In this document: positions 1 to 8,881 of the stretch, piece after piece
Position numbering within the stretch: the first letter of the stretch is position 1
How the letters are laid out: each line of letters begins with the position of its first letter
DNA from: Paramagnetospirillum marisnigri
Lineage (GTDB): Bacteria; Pseudomonadota; Alphaproteobacteria; Rhodospirillales; Magnetospirillaceae
Length of the DNA: 64,000 nucleotides
Assembly: GCF_001650715.1 (NCBI RefSeq)
Contig: NZ_LWQT01000044.1
Span: 186,001 to 250,000, forward strand
Reading direction: 5' to 3'
The notes under the pieces: generated by a model
The model's input: only the letters and a program-made list of their open reading frames with translations
What the model was told of the DNA's origin: nothing
Database searches by the model: none
Translations under genes and position numbers: made by a program

Positions 1-183
1 CGCGTCATCCCCGGCCTGGGCGAGCGGGTGATCTACCGCTCCATGTTCCTGGAAGGCCTCACCCTGCTGGATTTGCGTAAGAAGATCATGGGCTTCGAGT
101 TCAATATGAGTCACGTGGCCGCCCGCCAGGAACTGCGGACCCTGGTGGATGCCATCGGGTTGAACAAGATCGGGGCGGCCTGA
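1..183 (+). CDS. mipZ: Division-plane positioning ATPase MipZ, C-terminal end (partial)
   Basis: Frame 1 is open from the window edge and encodes the last 60 residues of a protein ending at TGA 181-183. The segment around GERVIYRSMFLEGLTLLDL resembles the C-terminal part of MipZ, the ParA/MinD-type ATPase that places FtsZ in alphaproteobacteria lacking Min. The catalytic Walker motifs lie outside the window, so the assignment rests on the tail alone; another ParA-family ATPase is possible. It is followed on the same strand by galU after about 100 bases. Confidence 0.7.
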   Translation, partial: RVIPGLGERVIYRSMFLEGLTLLDLRKKIMGFEFNMSHVAARQELRTLVDAIGLNKIGAA

Positions 184-195
184 ACAAGATCGGGG
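161..195. repeat. 15-bp tandem direct repeat across the mipZ stop codon
   Basis: The sequence TGAACAAGATCGGGG occurs at 161-175 and again at 181-195, a 20-base period. The second copy supplies the stop codon of the upstream gene. It looks like a small local duplication; no function is evident. Confidence 0.8.
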
Positions 196-279
196 AAGTA
201 TAAGCCGCGATTGCGTCGGGGGCGCCGTCGTGGCAATACTCCCGCCATCGGCTGTATGCCCTGTCAAGGAGGTCCAAGG

Positions 280-1152
280 ATGGCGCGTCGCGTGCGTAAG
301 GCGGTGTTTCCGGTGGGTGGCATGGGCACCCGTTTCCTGCCCGCCACCAAGGCCATGCCCAAGGAAATGCTGCCGGTGGTGGACAAGCCGCTGATCCAGT
401 ACGCGGTCGAGGAAGCCGCGGCGGCCGGATGCGAGCATTTCATCTTCGTCACCGGTCGCGGCAAGAACGCGCTGGAAGACCATTTCGACAACAATCCCGA
501 ACTGGTGCGCACGCTCAAGGATCGCGGCAAGTTCGATCTGGTCGAGGCGGTCACCAGCTGGATGCCCAAGTCCGGCCAGATTTCCTATACCCGGCAAAGC
601 GAGCCGCTGGGCCTGGGCCATGCCGTGTGGTGCGCCCGCGATCTGGTGGCCGACGAGCCCTTCGCCGTGCTGCTGCCCGACGATTTGATCCTGTCCAAGA
701 CCGCCTGTCTGAAGCAGATGGCCGCCGTGCACACCGAGGTGGGCGGCCATGTGGTCGCTGTCTCCGACGTGCCGCGCGAGCACACCAAGCGCTACGGCAT
801 CCTGGACGTGGAATTCGACAACGGCCGCCTCGCCAAGGCCAAGGGCCTGGTGGAAAAGCCCGATCCGGAAGTGGCGCCCTCGACGCTCTCCATCATCGGC
901 CGCTACATCCTGCATCCGGCGGTGTTCGACGTGCTGGACAAGAAGGAAAAGGGCGCCGGCGGCGAAATCCAGTTGACCGACGCCATCAGCCAGACCATCG
1001 GCATGGTGCCCTTCCACGGCCTGCGTTTCGAGGGCCAGCGGTTCGATTGCGGTGACAAGGTGGGCTGGCTGGAGGCCAATCTGGCCTTCGCCCTGGCCCG
1101 TGACGACATGGCCGAGGCCGCCCGCGAACTGATCACCCGTTTTCACGGCTAA
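280..1152 (+). CDS. galU: UTP--glucose-1-phosphate uridylyltransferase
   Basis: This 290-residue protein makes UDP-glucose from UTP and glucose 1-phosphate in the cytoplasm, the entry point for UDP-sugars used in surface polysaccharides. The nucleotide-binding signature GGMGTRFLPATKAMPKEM is at residues 13-30 and VDKPLIQY at 34-41, and the length is typical of bacterial GalU. I chose the ATG at 280 because AAGGAGG lies 7 bases upstream (266-272) and the family normally starts just before this glycine-rich loop; the open frame from 211 adds an arginine-rich stretch with no family match. The next gene, ugd, begins 20 bases downstream and consumes UDP-glucose, so the two are probably co-transcribed. 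Confidence 0.95.
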   Translation: MARRVRKAVFPVGGMGTRFLPATKAMPKEMLPVVDKPLIQYAVEEAAAAGCEHFIFVTGRGKNALEDHFDNNPELVRTLKDRGKFDLVEAVTSWMPKSGQISYTRQSEPLGLGHAVWCARDLVADEPFAVLLPDDLILSKTACLKQMAAVHTEVGGHVVAVSDVPREHTKRYGILDVEFDNGRLAKAKGLVEKPDPEVAPSTLSIIGRYILHPAVFDVLDKKEKGAGGEIQLTDAISQTIGMVPFHGLRFEGQRFDCGDKVGWLEANLAFALARDDMAEAARELITRFHG

Positions 1153-1172
1153 CCGTTAAGGACTGAAGCGTC

Positions 1173-2480
1173 ATGCGCATCGCCATGATCGGCACCGGCT
1201 ATGTGGGCCTGGTGTCGGGGACCTGTTTCTCGGAGTTCGGCATCGACGTGGTTTGCGTCGACAAGGACGCCCGCAAGATCGAGTTGCTGGGCGAGAACGT
1301 CATGCCCATCTACGAGCCGGGCCTGGACGAGATGGTGGCCGCCAATGTGGACGCCGGGCGCCTGACCTTCACCACCGAGTTGAAAGGCGCGGTCAAGGGC
1401 GCCGACGCGGTGTTCATCGCCGTGGGCACGCCGTCGCGGCGCGGCGACGGCCATGCCGACCTGTCCTATGTCTATGCGGCGGCCGAGGAAATCGCCGACG
1501 CCATGGACGGCTATACCGTGGTGGTGACCAAGTCCACCGTGCCGGTGGGCACCGGCGACGAGGTCGAGCGCATCATCCGGGCGCGGCGCCCCGATGCCGA
1601 GTTCGACGTGGTCTCCAATCCGGAATTCCTGCGCGAAGGCTCGGCCATCAATGACTTCATGCGCCCCGACCGGGTGGTGATCGGCACCGAGTCCGAGCGC
1701 GCCCGCAAGGTGATGAAGCAGCTCTATCGGGTGCTGTTCCTGATCGAGACCCCCATCGTCTTCACCTCGCGCCGCACCTCAGAATTGATCAAATACGCTG
1801 GCAACACCTTCCTCGCCACCAAGATCACCTTCATCAACGAGATCGCCGATCTGTGCGAGAAGGTGGGCGCCGACGTCCACGACGTGGCCCGGGGCATCGG
1901 CCTGGACGGCCGTATCGGCAAGAAATTCCTGCATCCCGGTCCCGGCTATGGCGGTTCGTGCTTCCCCAAGGACACCCTGGCCCTGGTCAAGACCGCCCGC
2001 GATTTCGACGCGCCGCTGAAGATCATCGAGACGGTGGTGGCGGTCAACGACCAGCGCAAGAAGCAGATGGCCGACCGCGTGGTCGCCGCCTGCGGCGGCT
2101 CGGTCCAGGGCAAGAGCGTGGCCGTGCTCGGCCTGACCTTCAAGCCCAATACCGACGACATGCGCGATTCCCCCGCCATCGACATCGTCGCCGCCCTGAT
2201 CGACAAGGGGGCGGTGGTGAAGGCTTTCGATCCCGAGGGCATGAAGGAGGCGGCCAAGATGCTGCCCGCCGCCGTGCAGTACTGCAACGACGCCTACGCC
2301 ACCATGGGCGGGGCCGACTGCCTGGTCATCATCACCGAGTGGAACGAGTTCCGCGCCCTCGACCTCAAGAAGGTCAAGGCGGCGCTGAAGTCGCCCGCCA
2401 TCGTCGATCTGCGCAATATCTACGCCCCCGACGAGATGGTGGAGCTGGGCTTTACCTATACCAGCATCGGCCGCCCCTGA
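1173..2480 (+). CDS. ugd: UDP-glucose 6-dehydrogenase
   Basis: The 435-residue enzyme oxidises UDP-glucose to UDP-glucuronate with two NAD+. The N-terminal Rossmann loop reads IGTGYVG (residues 6-12) and the catalytic cysteine is C263 in GYGGSCFPKD. The C-terminal UDP-binding domain includes the GLTFKPNTDDMRDSPA motif. Length and motif order match the family exactly. It sits 20 bases behind galU with a TAAGGA-type ribosome site, giving a two-gene UDP-glucuronate module. UDP-glucuronate would feed capsule, exopolysaccharide or lipopolysaccharide synthesis; no glycosyltransferase is present in the window to say which. Confidence 0.96.
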   Translation: MRIAMIGTGYVGLVSGTCFSEFGIDVVCVDKDARKIELLGENVMPIYEPGLDEMVAANVDAGRLTFTTELKGAVKGADAVFIAVGTPSRRGDGHADLSYVYAAAEEIADAMDGYTVVVTKSTVPVGTGDEVERIIRARRPDAEFDVVSNPEFLREGSAINDFMRPDRVVIGTESERARKVMKQLYRVLFLIETPIVFTSRRTSELIKYAGNTFLATKITFINEIADLCEKVGADVHDVARGIGLDGRIGKKFLHPGPGYGGSCFPKDTLALVKTARDFDAPLKIIETVVAVNDQRKKQMADRVVAACGGSVQGKSVAVLGLTFKPNTDDMRDSPAIDIVAALIDKGAVVKAFDPEGMKEAAKMLPAAVQYCNDAYATMGGADCLVIITEWNEFRALDLKKVKAALKSPAIVDLRNIYAPDEMVELGFTYTSIGRP

Positions 2481-2533
2481 TGGCATTTGACGCCATCGCC
2501 TTCATGATGGCATAATTCGCCATCATGAAGGCG
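2479..2533. promoter_or_regulatory. Twin palindromic operators over the toxin-antitoxin promoter
   Basis: Two 19-base palindromes share the form GATGGC-N7-GCCATC, at 2479-2497 and 2506-2524, 27 bases apart centre to centre. The second is the core of a longer perfect palindrome with 15-base arms (2497-2511 and 2519-2533). The first site covers the -35 box and the second covers the -10 box and start codon. This is the layout of an autoregulated promoter, and the HTH protein encoded by the second gene is the obvious candidate ligand, which is an inference. Confidence 0.75.
2488..2516 (+). promoter_or_regulatory. Sigma70-type promoter of the TumE/TumA pair
   Basis: TTGACG at 2488-2493 and CATAAT at 2511-2516 are separated by 17 bases, each one mismatch from the -35 and -10 consensus. 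Initiation 6-9 bases after the -10 box falls at about 2522-2525, on or next to the toxin ATG at 2525. The transcript would therefore be leaderless or nearly so. Confidence 0.7.
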
Positions 2534-2812
2534 AGCCTGCTGATCCGCGAACGAGTCGTCTTTCCCGACGGTTCCCTGGTGGAGATGGTGGCTTGGCGTC
2601 TGCCGTCGCCGTTGCCGCCATCCTCCCACGGTTTCAAATACAGCCTCGTCTACATCGTTGATGGTGTCCGTGTGCTCGGCTACGACAATGAGCGCGGCAA
2701 GGGCGACCATCGGCACCGGGACGGCCGCGAGGAGAGCTTCGCCTTCGTCTCCATGGACAACCTGCTGGAGCGCTTCGTCGCCGAGGTGGAAGAGTTGCGG
2801 AGGACGCCATGA
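2525..2812 (+). CDS. TumE-family toxin (DUF6516-type)
   Basis: This 95-residue protein carries the signature YDNERGKGDHRH at residues 53-64, which I recognise from the TumE/DUF6516 toxin family. The family is paired with HTH antitoxins; its cellular target is not known to me. The ATG at 2525 sits at or within a few bases of the predicted transcription start, so there is no room for a ribosome-binding site and translation is probably leaderless. The stop overlaps the start of the next gene (ATGA, 2809-2812), the usual coupling in toxin-antitoxin pairs. The pair is wedged between ugd and pgm, interrupting a sugar-nucleotide block, which suggests acquisition as a unit. Confidence 0.75.
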   Translation: MKASLLIRERVVFPDGSLVEMVAWRLPSPLPPSSHGFKYSLVYIVDGVRVLGYDNERGKGDHRHRDGREESFAFVSMDNLLERFVAEVEELRRTP

Positions 2813-3177
2813 TCAAGCGGGTCGAGGTCGGAGGCAGCCTGAAGGACGCGGCGCGACGCTTTGGTGACGCCTGGGCGAAGGCGGAACGGGGCGACGCGGT
2901 CGAGGCCACTGAAACCATCACCTTCGTCAGTTGGTCGGCCCTGGCGGCGGTAATGACCGACAAGCGCCACGAATTGCTCCAGCATCTTCATCAGCATCCG
3001 GCGACCAGCATCCGGGCCTTGGCCCGCGACATCGGCCGTGACTACAAACGGGTACACGAGGACCTGGCCGCCCTGGCGGCGGTGGGGCTGGTGGAACGCC
3101 GCGACGATGCCTGGCGGGCCGATTACGACGAAATCCACACTTCCATCACCCTGACGCCGCCCCGGGCGGCGGAGTAG
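2809..3177 (+). CDS. HTH transcriptional regulator, probable TumA-type antitoxin
   Basis: The 122-residue product has a winged-helix region at about residues 55-100 (helix around ATSIRALARDIGRDYKRVHE, then a short wing). It resembles the HVO_A0114-type regulators that accompany TumE toxins. The N-terminal 45 residues would be the toxin-contacting part by analogy with other type II antitoxins. Its start overlaps the toxin stop by four bases. It most likely represses the promoter at 2488-2516 by binding the twin palindromes; that link is inferred from position. Toxin-first order is less common than antitoxin-first but is known in HTH-type pairs. Confidence 0.7.
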   Translation: MIKRVEVGGSLKDAARRFGDAWAKAERGDAVEATETITFVSWSALAAVMTDKRHELLQHLHQHPATSIRALARDIGRDYKRVHEDLAALAAVGLVERRDDAWRADYDEIHTSITLTPPRAAE

Positions 3178-3229
3178 TAACACCCAGCCGCCCCCGGCCG
3201 ATTGAGTGAGGCCGTCCCGCCGCCATTGA

Positions 3230-4918
<1,689 letters not shown>

Positions 4919-4919
4919 C

Positions 4920-6296
4920 ATGACCCACAGCTTCCACTCCACCATCCTGCGCGAATACGACATTCGCGGCATCGTCGGCGAGACTTTGTTCGCTGAGGAT
5001 GCCAGGGCCATCGGCCGCGCCTTCGGCACCCGGGTGCGCCGCAACGGCGGCAGCGTGGTCTGCGTCGGCTGGGACGGGCGCCTGTCCAGCCCGGAGATGG
5101 CCGAGGCGGTGACCAAGGGATTGGTGGAGGCGGGCTGTTCGGTGCGCAGCATCGGGCGCGGCCCGACGCCCATGCTCTATTACGCCGCCAAGGCGCGGGA
5201 CGCCGATGGCGGCATCATGATCACCGGCAGCCATAATCCGCCCAACCACAACGGTTTCAAGATGGTGCTGGCGGGGCGGCCGTTCTTCGGCCCCGATATC
5301 CAGGGCCTGGGGGCCATGGCGAGCGCCGGGGATTTCGAGAGCGGCGCGGGCCATGTGGTCGAGGACCGGGTGTTCGACGAATACGTCGCCCGGCTGGCCC
5401 AGGATTATGACGGCGCCCGCGACCTCAAGGTGGTGTGGGACTGCGGCAACGGCGCCACCGGCGAGGTGCTGGCCGAACTGGTCAAGCGCCTGCCCGGCAC
5501 CCACCGGGTGCTGTATGGCGAGATCGACGGCCGCTTCCCCAATCACCACCCCGATCCCACCGAGCCCCATAACCTGGTTGCGCTGCAAGACACCGTGCTG
5601 GCCGAGGGCGCCCATCTCGGCATCGCCTTCGACGGCGACGGCGACCGCATCGGCGTGGTGGACGGCGAGGGCCGCATCCTGTGGGGCGACCAGATCCTGG
5701 TGATCCTGGCCGAGGACCTGCTGAAGACCCTGCCCGGCGCTACCATCATCGCCGATGTCAAGGCGTCGAAGGTGTTCTTCGACGAGGTGGCGCGCCTGGG
5801 CGGCAAGCCGGTGATGGGGCGTACCGGCCATTCCCTGATCAAGACCCAGATGGCCGAGATCAAGGCCCCCCTGGCGGGCGAGATGAGCGGCCACATCTTC
5901 TTCGCCGACCGCTATTACGGTTTCGACGACGCCCTGTATGCCGCCGTGCGGCTGCTGGGCATCGTGGCGCGCTGGGACAGGGAAACCTTGGCCCATCGCC
6001 GCGACCGGCTGCCGCATATGGTCAATACCCCGGAAATGCGCTTCGACTGCCCCGATACCCGCAAATTCGCGGTGGTGGCCGAGGTCAAGGCCCGGCTGGA
6101 AGCGGCGGGCGCCACCTTCAACGCCATCGACGGCGTCCGGGTGGATACGGCGGATGGCTGGTGGTTGCTGCGGGCCTCCAATACCCAGGCGGTGCTGGTG
6201 GCCCGCTGTGAGGCGGCTTCGGCCCATGGGCTGAAGCAGTTGCGTCTTGCCCTGGAAGCGCAACTGGCGGCCAGCGGCGTCACCCCGCCGGTCTGA
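4920..6296 (+). CDS. Phosphomannomutase/phosphoglucomutase (AlgC-type)
   Basis: The 458-residue protein belongs to the ManB/AlgC branch of alpha-D-phosphohexomutases. The start REYDIRGIVGE is typical of the branch, the catalytic serine is S104 in TGSHNPP, and the metal loop DGDGDR begins at residue 238. Enzymes of this type act on mannose and often glucose phosphates, supplying GDP-mannose and UDP-glucose paths. Sequence alone does not fix the preferred sugar, so I give no symbol. It follows pgm after a single intervening base. Having both phosphohexomutase types side by side is a sensible pairing for polysaccharide precursors. Confidence 0.9.
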   Translation: MTHSFHSTILREYDIRGIVGETLFAEDARAIGRAFGTRVRRNGGSVVCVGWDGRLSSPEMAEAVTKGLVEAGCSVRSIGRGPTPMLYYAAKARDADGGIMITGSHNPPNHNGFKMVLAGRPFFGPDIQGLGAMASAGDFESGAGHVVEDRVFDEYVARLAQDYDGARDLKVVWDCGNGATGEVLAELVKRLPGTHRVLYGEIDGRFPNHHPDPTEPHNLVALQDTVLAEGAHLGIAFDGDGDRIGVVDGEGRILWGDQILVILAEDLLKTLPGATIIADVKASKVFFDEVARLGGKPVMGRTGHSLIKTQMAEIKAPLAGEMSGHIFFADRYYGFDDALYAAVRLLGIVARWDRETLAHRRDRLPHMVNTPEMRFDCPDTRKFAVVAEVKARLEAAGATFNAIDGVRVDTADGWWLLRASNTQAVLVARCEAASAHGLKQLRLALEAQLAASGVTPPV

Positions 6297-6444
6297 CCCC
6301 CGCATTACGCATGCCCGGTGCCGAGTTGAACGTTGAACTTATTCGGATTCGGGACCATTCTGTGGCAAAGCCGGGTTGAAGTGTCGTTTTGCGCTCGCTC
6401 GAGAACAATGAATTCGCGTTTTACAGTCCAAAGGGGGACCATCG

Positions 6445-6876
6445 ATGTCCGTTGAAGCCATTCTCAAGACCAAGGGCAGCAACGTTTTCACCGTGCGGCC
6501 GGAACATTCGGTGGCCGATGCCGCCAATCTGCTGACCAACAAGAAGGTCGGCGTCGCCGTGGTTTGCGATGCCAAGGGCAAGCTGGTGGGCGTGCTGTCC
6601 GAGCGCGACATCGTCAAGGGCCTGTCCCAGTACGGCAAGGGCGCGCTGGAAATGGCGGTGCGGAACGTGATGTCGAGCCCGGTGGTCACCTGCGCCCCCG
6701 GCGACTCGGTCAAGGCCATCATGGAAGTGATGACCGAGCGCCGTATCCGCCACCTGCCGGTGGTGGAAAAGGACGAGCTGTTGGGCATCGTCTCCATCGG
6801 CGACGCGGTGAATTTCCGCCTGCATGAAGCCCAGCTGGAGATGAGCGTGCTGCGCGACTTCGCCGCGACCCGCTGA
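6445..6876 (+). CDS. CBS-domain protein
   Basis: The 143-residue cytoplasmic protein is made almost wholly of a tandem CBS pair (about residues 8-64 and 72-130), with the typical GVLSERDIVKGL and RHLPVV strand-helix signatures. CBS pairs bind adenine nucleotides and report energy or NAD state. No attached catalytic domain is present, so the partner is unknown. Stand-alone proteins of this kind are common in Rhodospirillales. It has its own AAAGGGGG ribosome site and is followed by a strong terminator, so it appears to be monocistronic. Confidence 0.88.
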   Translation: MSVEAILKTKGSNVFTVRPEHSVADAANLLTNKKVGVAVVCDAKGKLVGVLSERDIVKGLSQYGKGALEMAVRNVMSSPVVTCAPGDSVKAIMEVMTERRIRHLPVVEKDELLGIVSIGDAVNFRLHEAQLEMSVLRDFAATR

Positions 6877-6890
6877 TATTTCAATGTCTT

Positions 6891-6933
6891 GACGCCCCCG
6901 GAGCCTTAGGGTTCCGGGGGCGTCTGCGTTTTT
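6891..6933 (+). terminator. Rho-independent terminator after the CBS gene
   Basis: A perfect 12-base stem (6891-6902 with 6913-6924, GACGCCCCCGGA and its complement) has a 10-base loop and is followed by TGCG and five T residues at 6929-6933. It begins 14 bases after the CBS stop codon. Confidence 0.9.
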
Positions 6934-6955
6934 GGCATGGCCCTATGCGCGACTC

Positions 6956-7031
6956 TTTTGCTGCGCTGCAAAAATCATGTTGCACTGCAACAGAAAGCGA
7001 GTAGATTGCTTCTCATGTTGCAGCGCACAAC
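6956..7031. promoter_or_regulatory. Cluster of TGC palindromes upstream of phasin, probable PhaR sites
   Basis: Three elements lie within 76 bases: TTTTGC-N6-GCAAAA (6956-6973), the palindrome GTTGCA-C-TGCAAC (6979-6991), and GTTGCAGCGCACAAC (7017-7031). PhaR of Paracoccus is known to bind TGC-rich palindromes of this sort at phasin promoters. A weak promoter candidate, TTGCAC (6980-6985) with TAGATT (7002-7007) 16 bases apart, lies between and under them. The likely regulator is the PhaR encoded at 18294-18860; that assignment is inferred. Confidence 0.6.
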
Positions 7032-7061
7032 GCGCGTCACCAAATCAGAAAGGGTCATCCC

Positions 7062-7421
7062 ATGAGCTTCAAGATCGAAGGTTTCGACAAGCTGGTTTCG
7101 CTGTCCAAGGACAACGCCGATGCCATCGCCAAGTCCAGCGCCGCCACCGTGAAGGCGTTCGAGGAAATCGCCAAGGCCCAGCAGGCCGTGGTTGCCAAGA
7201 ATGTCGAGAAGGCCGACGCCGCCGTGAAGGCTCTCTTCTCCGTGAAGAGCCCGACCGAGCTGGTCGACCTGCAGGGCAAGCTGGCCCGCGAGTCCATCGA
7301 GACCGCCATCGTCGACGGTCGCAAGATCGCCGAACTGGCCACCTCGGCCCTGACCGCTGCCTTCGAGCCCCTGAACGCCCGTTTCGCCGCGTTCCAGGCT
7401 CTGACCAAGGTCGCCGCCTAA
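7062..7421 (+). CDS. phaP: Phasin, polyhydroxyalkanoate granule protein
   Basis: The 119-residue protein is alanine- and lysine-rich, predicted almost entirely helical, with no cysteine or tryptophan, and matches small alphaproteobacterial phasins (Phasin_2 type). Such proteins coat polyhydroxybutyrate granules and control their number and size. The start MSFKIEGFDKLV and the heptad-like alanine pattern support the call. AGAAAGGGTC precedes the ATG. The upstream TGC palindromes and two downstream hairpins show a separately regulated single gene, consistent with a highly expressed phasin controlled by PhaR. Confidence 0.88.
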   Translation: MSFKIEGFDKLVSLSKDNADAIAKSSAATVKAFEEIAKAQQAVVAKNVEKADAAVKALFSVKSPTELVDLQGKLARESIETAIVDGRKIAELATSALTAAFEPLNARFAAFQALTKVAA

Positions 7422-7426
7422 CTTTC

Positions 7427-7466
7427 TTCAAGGGGCTCACTCTCCTCCCAAGCGGAGCCCCTTGAA
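7427..7466 (+). terminator. Hairpin after the phasin gene
   Basis: Perfect 12-base inverted repeat TTCAAGGGGCTC (7427-7438) and its complement (7455-7466) around a 16-base loop, starting 6 bases after the phasin stop. It lacks a T run, so it may stabilise the mRNA 3' end more than terminate. A second, canonical terminator follows at 7546. Confidence 0.6.
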
Positions 7467-7545
7467 TTACAGCCGTCGCCGCGCTCGGGCTTCCGGGACT
7501 CTCCCCCCCATCCCGCTGTTTCGGACGCCTGCGACGACGGACAAG

Positions 7546-7583
7546 AACCCCGGCCATCCTCCCATGGCCGGGGTTCGCTTTTT
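7546..7583 (+). terminator. Rho-independent terminator between phasin and moxR
   Basis: Perfect 12-base stem AACCCCGGCCAT (7546-7557) with its complement (7564-7575), six-base loop, then TCGC and five T residues ending at 7583. With the preceding hairpin it isolates phaP from the moxR operon. The remainder of 7422-7644 shows nothing else I recognise. Confidence 0.85.
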
Positions 7584-7644
7584 CCCGCCATGCTTGACCC
7601 GCCCTGGTCCGCGCCTCTACCCTTGAACCAGGAGGAGCCGCGTC

Positions 7645-8490
7645 ATGACGTTCAAGGGAACCGAGTCTTACGTTGCCACCGAGGATCTGCTGGTGGCGGT
7701 CAACGCGGCACTGCGGCTGGAACGCCCGCTGCTGATCAAGGGCGAACCCGGCACCGGCAAGACCGTGCTGGCCGCCGAGGTGGCCAAATCGCTGGGCCGC
7801 CCGCTGATCCAGTGGCACATCAAATCCACCACCAAGGCCCAGCAGGGGCTGTATGAATACGACGCGGTGGCGCGATTGCGGGATTCGCAATTGGGCGACG
7901 CCCGCGTGCACGACATTTCCAACTACATCGTCAAGGGCAAGCTGTGGGAAGCCTTCGAGGCGCCCGCGCCGCCGGTGCTGCTGATCGACGAGGTGGACAA
8001 GGCCGATATCGAATTCCCCAACGACCTGCTGCTGGAACTCGACCGCATGGAGTTCCATGTCTACGAGACCAAGCAGGTGATCCGGGCCGAACGCCGTCCG
8101 CTGGTGATCATCACCTCCAACAACGAGAAGGAACTGCCTGACGCCTTCCTGCGCCGCTGCTTCTTCCACTACATCCGCTTCCCCGACCGCGAGACCATGG
8201 AACGCATCGTCGACGTGCATTTCCCCGGCATCAAGCCCGCCTTGCTGCACGAGGCGCTGACCGCCTTCTTCGATATCCGCGAGGTGGCGGGCCTGAAGAA
8301 GAAACCGTCCACCTCGGAACTGCTGGACTGGATCAAGCTGATCCTGGCCGAGGATCTGTCGCCCGAGGATCTGCGGGCCAAGGATTCCCGCTCGCTGATC
8401 CCCAAGCTGCACGGCGCCCTGCTCAAGAACGAGCAGGATGTGCATCTGTTCGAGCGCCTGGCCTTCATGAGCCGCAGGGAGGGCCGCTGA
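7645..8490 (+). CDS. MoxR-family AAA+ ATPase
   Basis: The 281-residue ATPase has Walker A GEPGTGKT at residues 33-40, Walker B VLLIDEVDKAD at 111-121, and a sensor region around IITSNNEKELPDAFLRR. MoxR ATPases work with VWA-domain partners to insert metal cofactors or remodel protein complexes. The VWA partner here is the gene at 8882. AGGAGG precedes the ATG. The stop overlaps the hemerythrin start by one base (TGATG), so the three genes form one operon. The CoxD/CoxE pair of carbon monoxide dehydrogenase maturation is the closest named analogue, but no cox structural genes are visible. Confidence 0.92.
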   Translation: MTFKGTESYVATEDLLVAVNAALRLERPLLIKGEPGTGKTVLAAEVAKSLGRPLIQWHIKSTTKAQQGLYEYDAVARLRDSQLGDARVHDISNYIVKGKLWEAFEAPAPPVLLIDEVDKADIEFPNDLLLELDRMEFHVYETKQVIRAERRPLVIITSNNEKELPDAFLRRCFFHYIRFPDRETMERIVDVHFPGIKPALLHEALTAFFDIREVAGLKKKPSTSELLDWIKLILAEDLSPEDLRAKDSRSLIPKLHGALLKNEQDVHLFERLAFMSRREGR

Positions 8491-8879
8491 TGACCACCAT
8501 CCAATGGACCGAGGCCATGAGCGTCGGCGTCGAGGAACTGGACCAGGACCACAAGCACCTGATTCAGATGATCAACGGCCTGCATTACTCCGATACGGGT
8601 TTCGTCGAACTGTTCAACGAGCTGCTGGACTATGTGGGCGGCCATTTCGAGCGGGAGGAGACCCATCTGGAGGCCATCGGCTATCCCGGAATTGAAGGGC
8701 ATCGCGGCCAGCATGACCTGTTCGCCGATCAGGTGGCGGCCATGCTCAAGCAGTACCGCGCCGAGGGCTTTGCCGATTCCGATCAGCGGGTGGCGGATTT
8801 CCTGTGGACCTGGCTCAAGGGTCATATCCTGATCGAGGACCTGAAATACGCCGCCTGGACCAGGGCGAAAAAGGGGTAG
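8490..8879 (+). CDS. Bacteriohemerythrin
   Basis: The 129-residue protein has all seven expected di-iron ligands: H21, H52 and E56 (HFERE), H71 and H75 (HRGQH), H112 and D117 (HILIED). It should therefore bind O2 reversibly at a di-iron site as a single-domain cytoplasmic hemerythrin. Hemerythrins are unusually numerous in magnetospirilla and other microaerophiles. The gene overlaps moxR by one base and ends two bases before the VWA gene, which is an odd place for an oxygen-binding protein and hints at a link between O2 or iron and the MoxR/VWA activity. Confidence 0.92.
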   Translation: MTTIQWTEAMSVGVEELDQDHKHLIQMINGLHYSDTGFVELFNELLDYVGGHFEREETHLEAIGYPGIEGHRGQHDLFADQVAAMLKQYRAEGFADSDQRVADFLWTWLKGHILIEDLKYAAWTRAKKG

Positions 8880-8881
8880 GC

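Noticed and set aside
6326-6338. Repeated TTGAAC before the CBS gene as a -35 box
   Set aside because: No acceptable -10 hexamer occurs 15-19 bases downstream of either copy.
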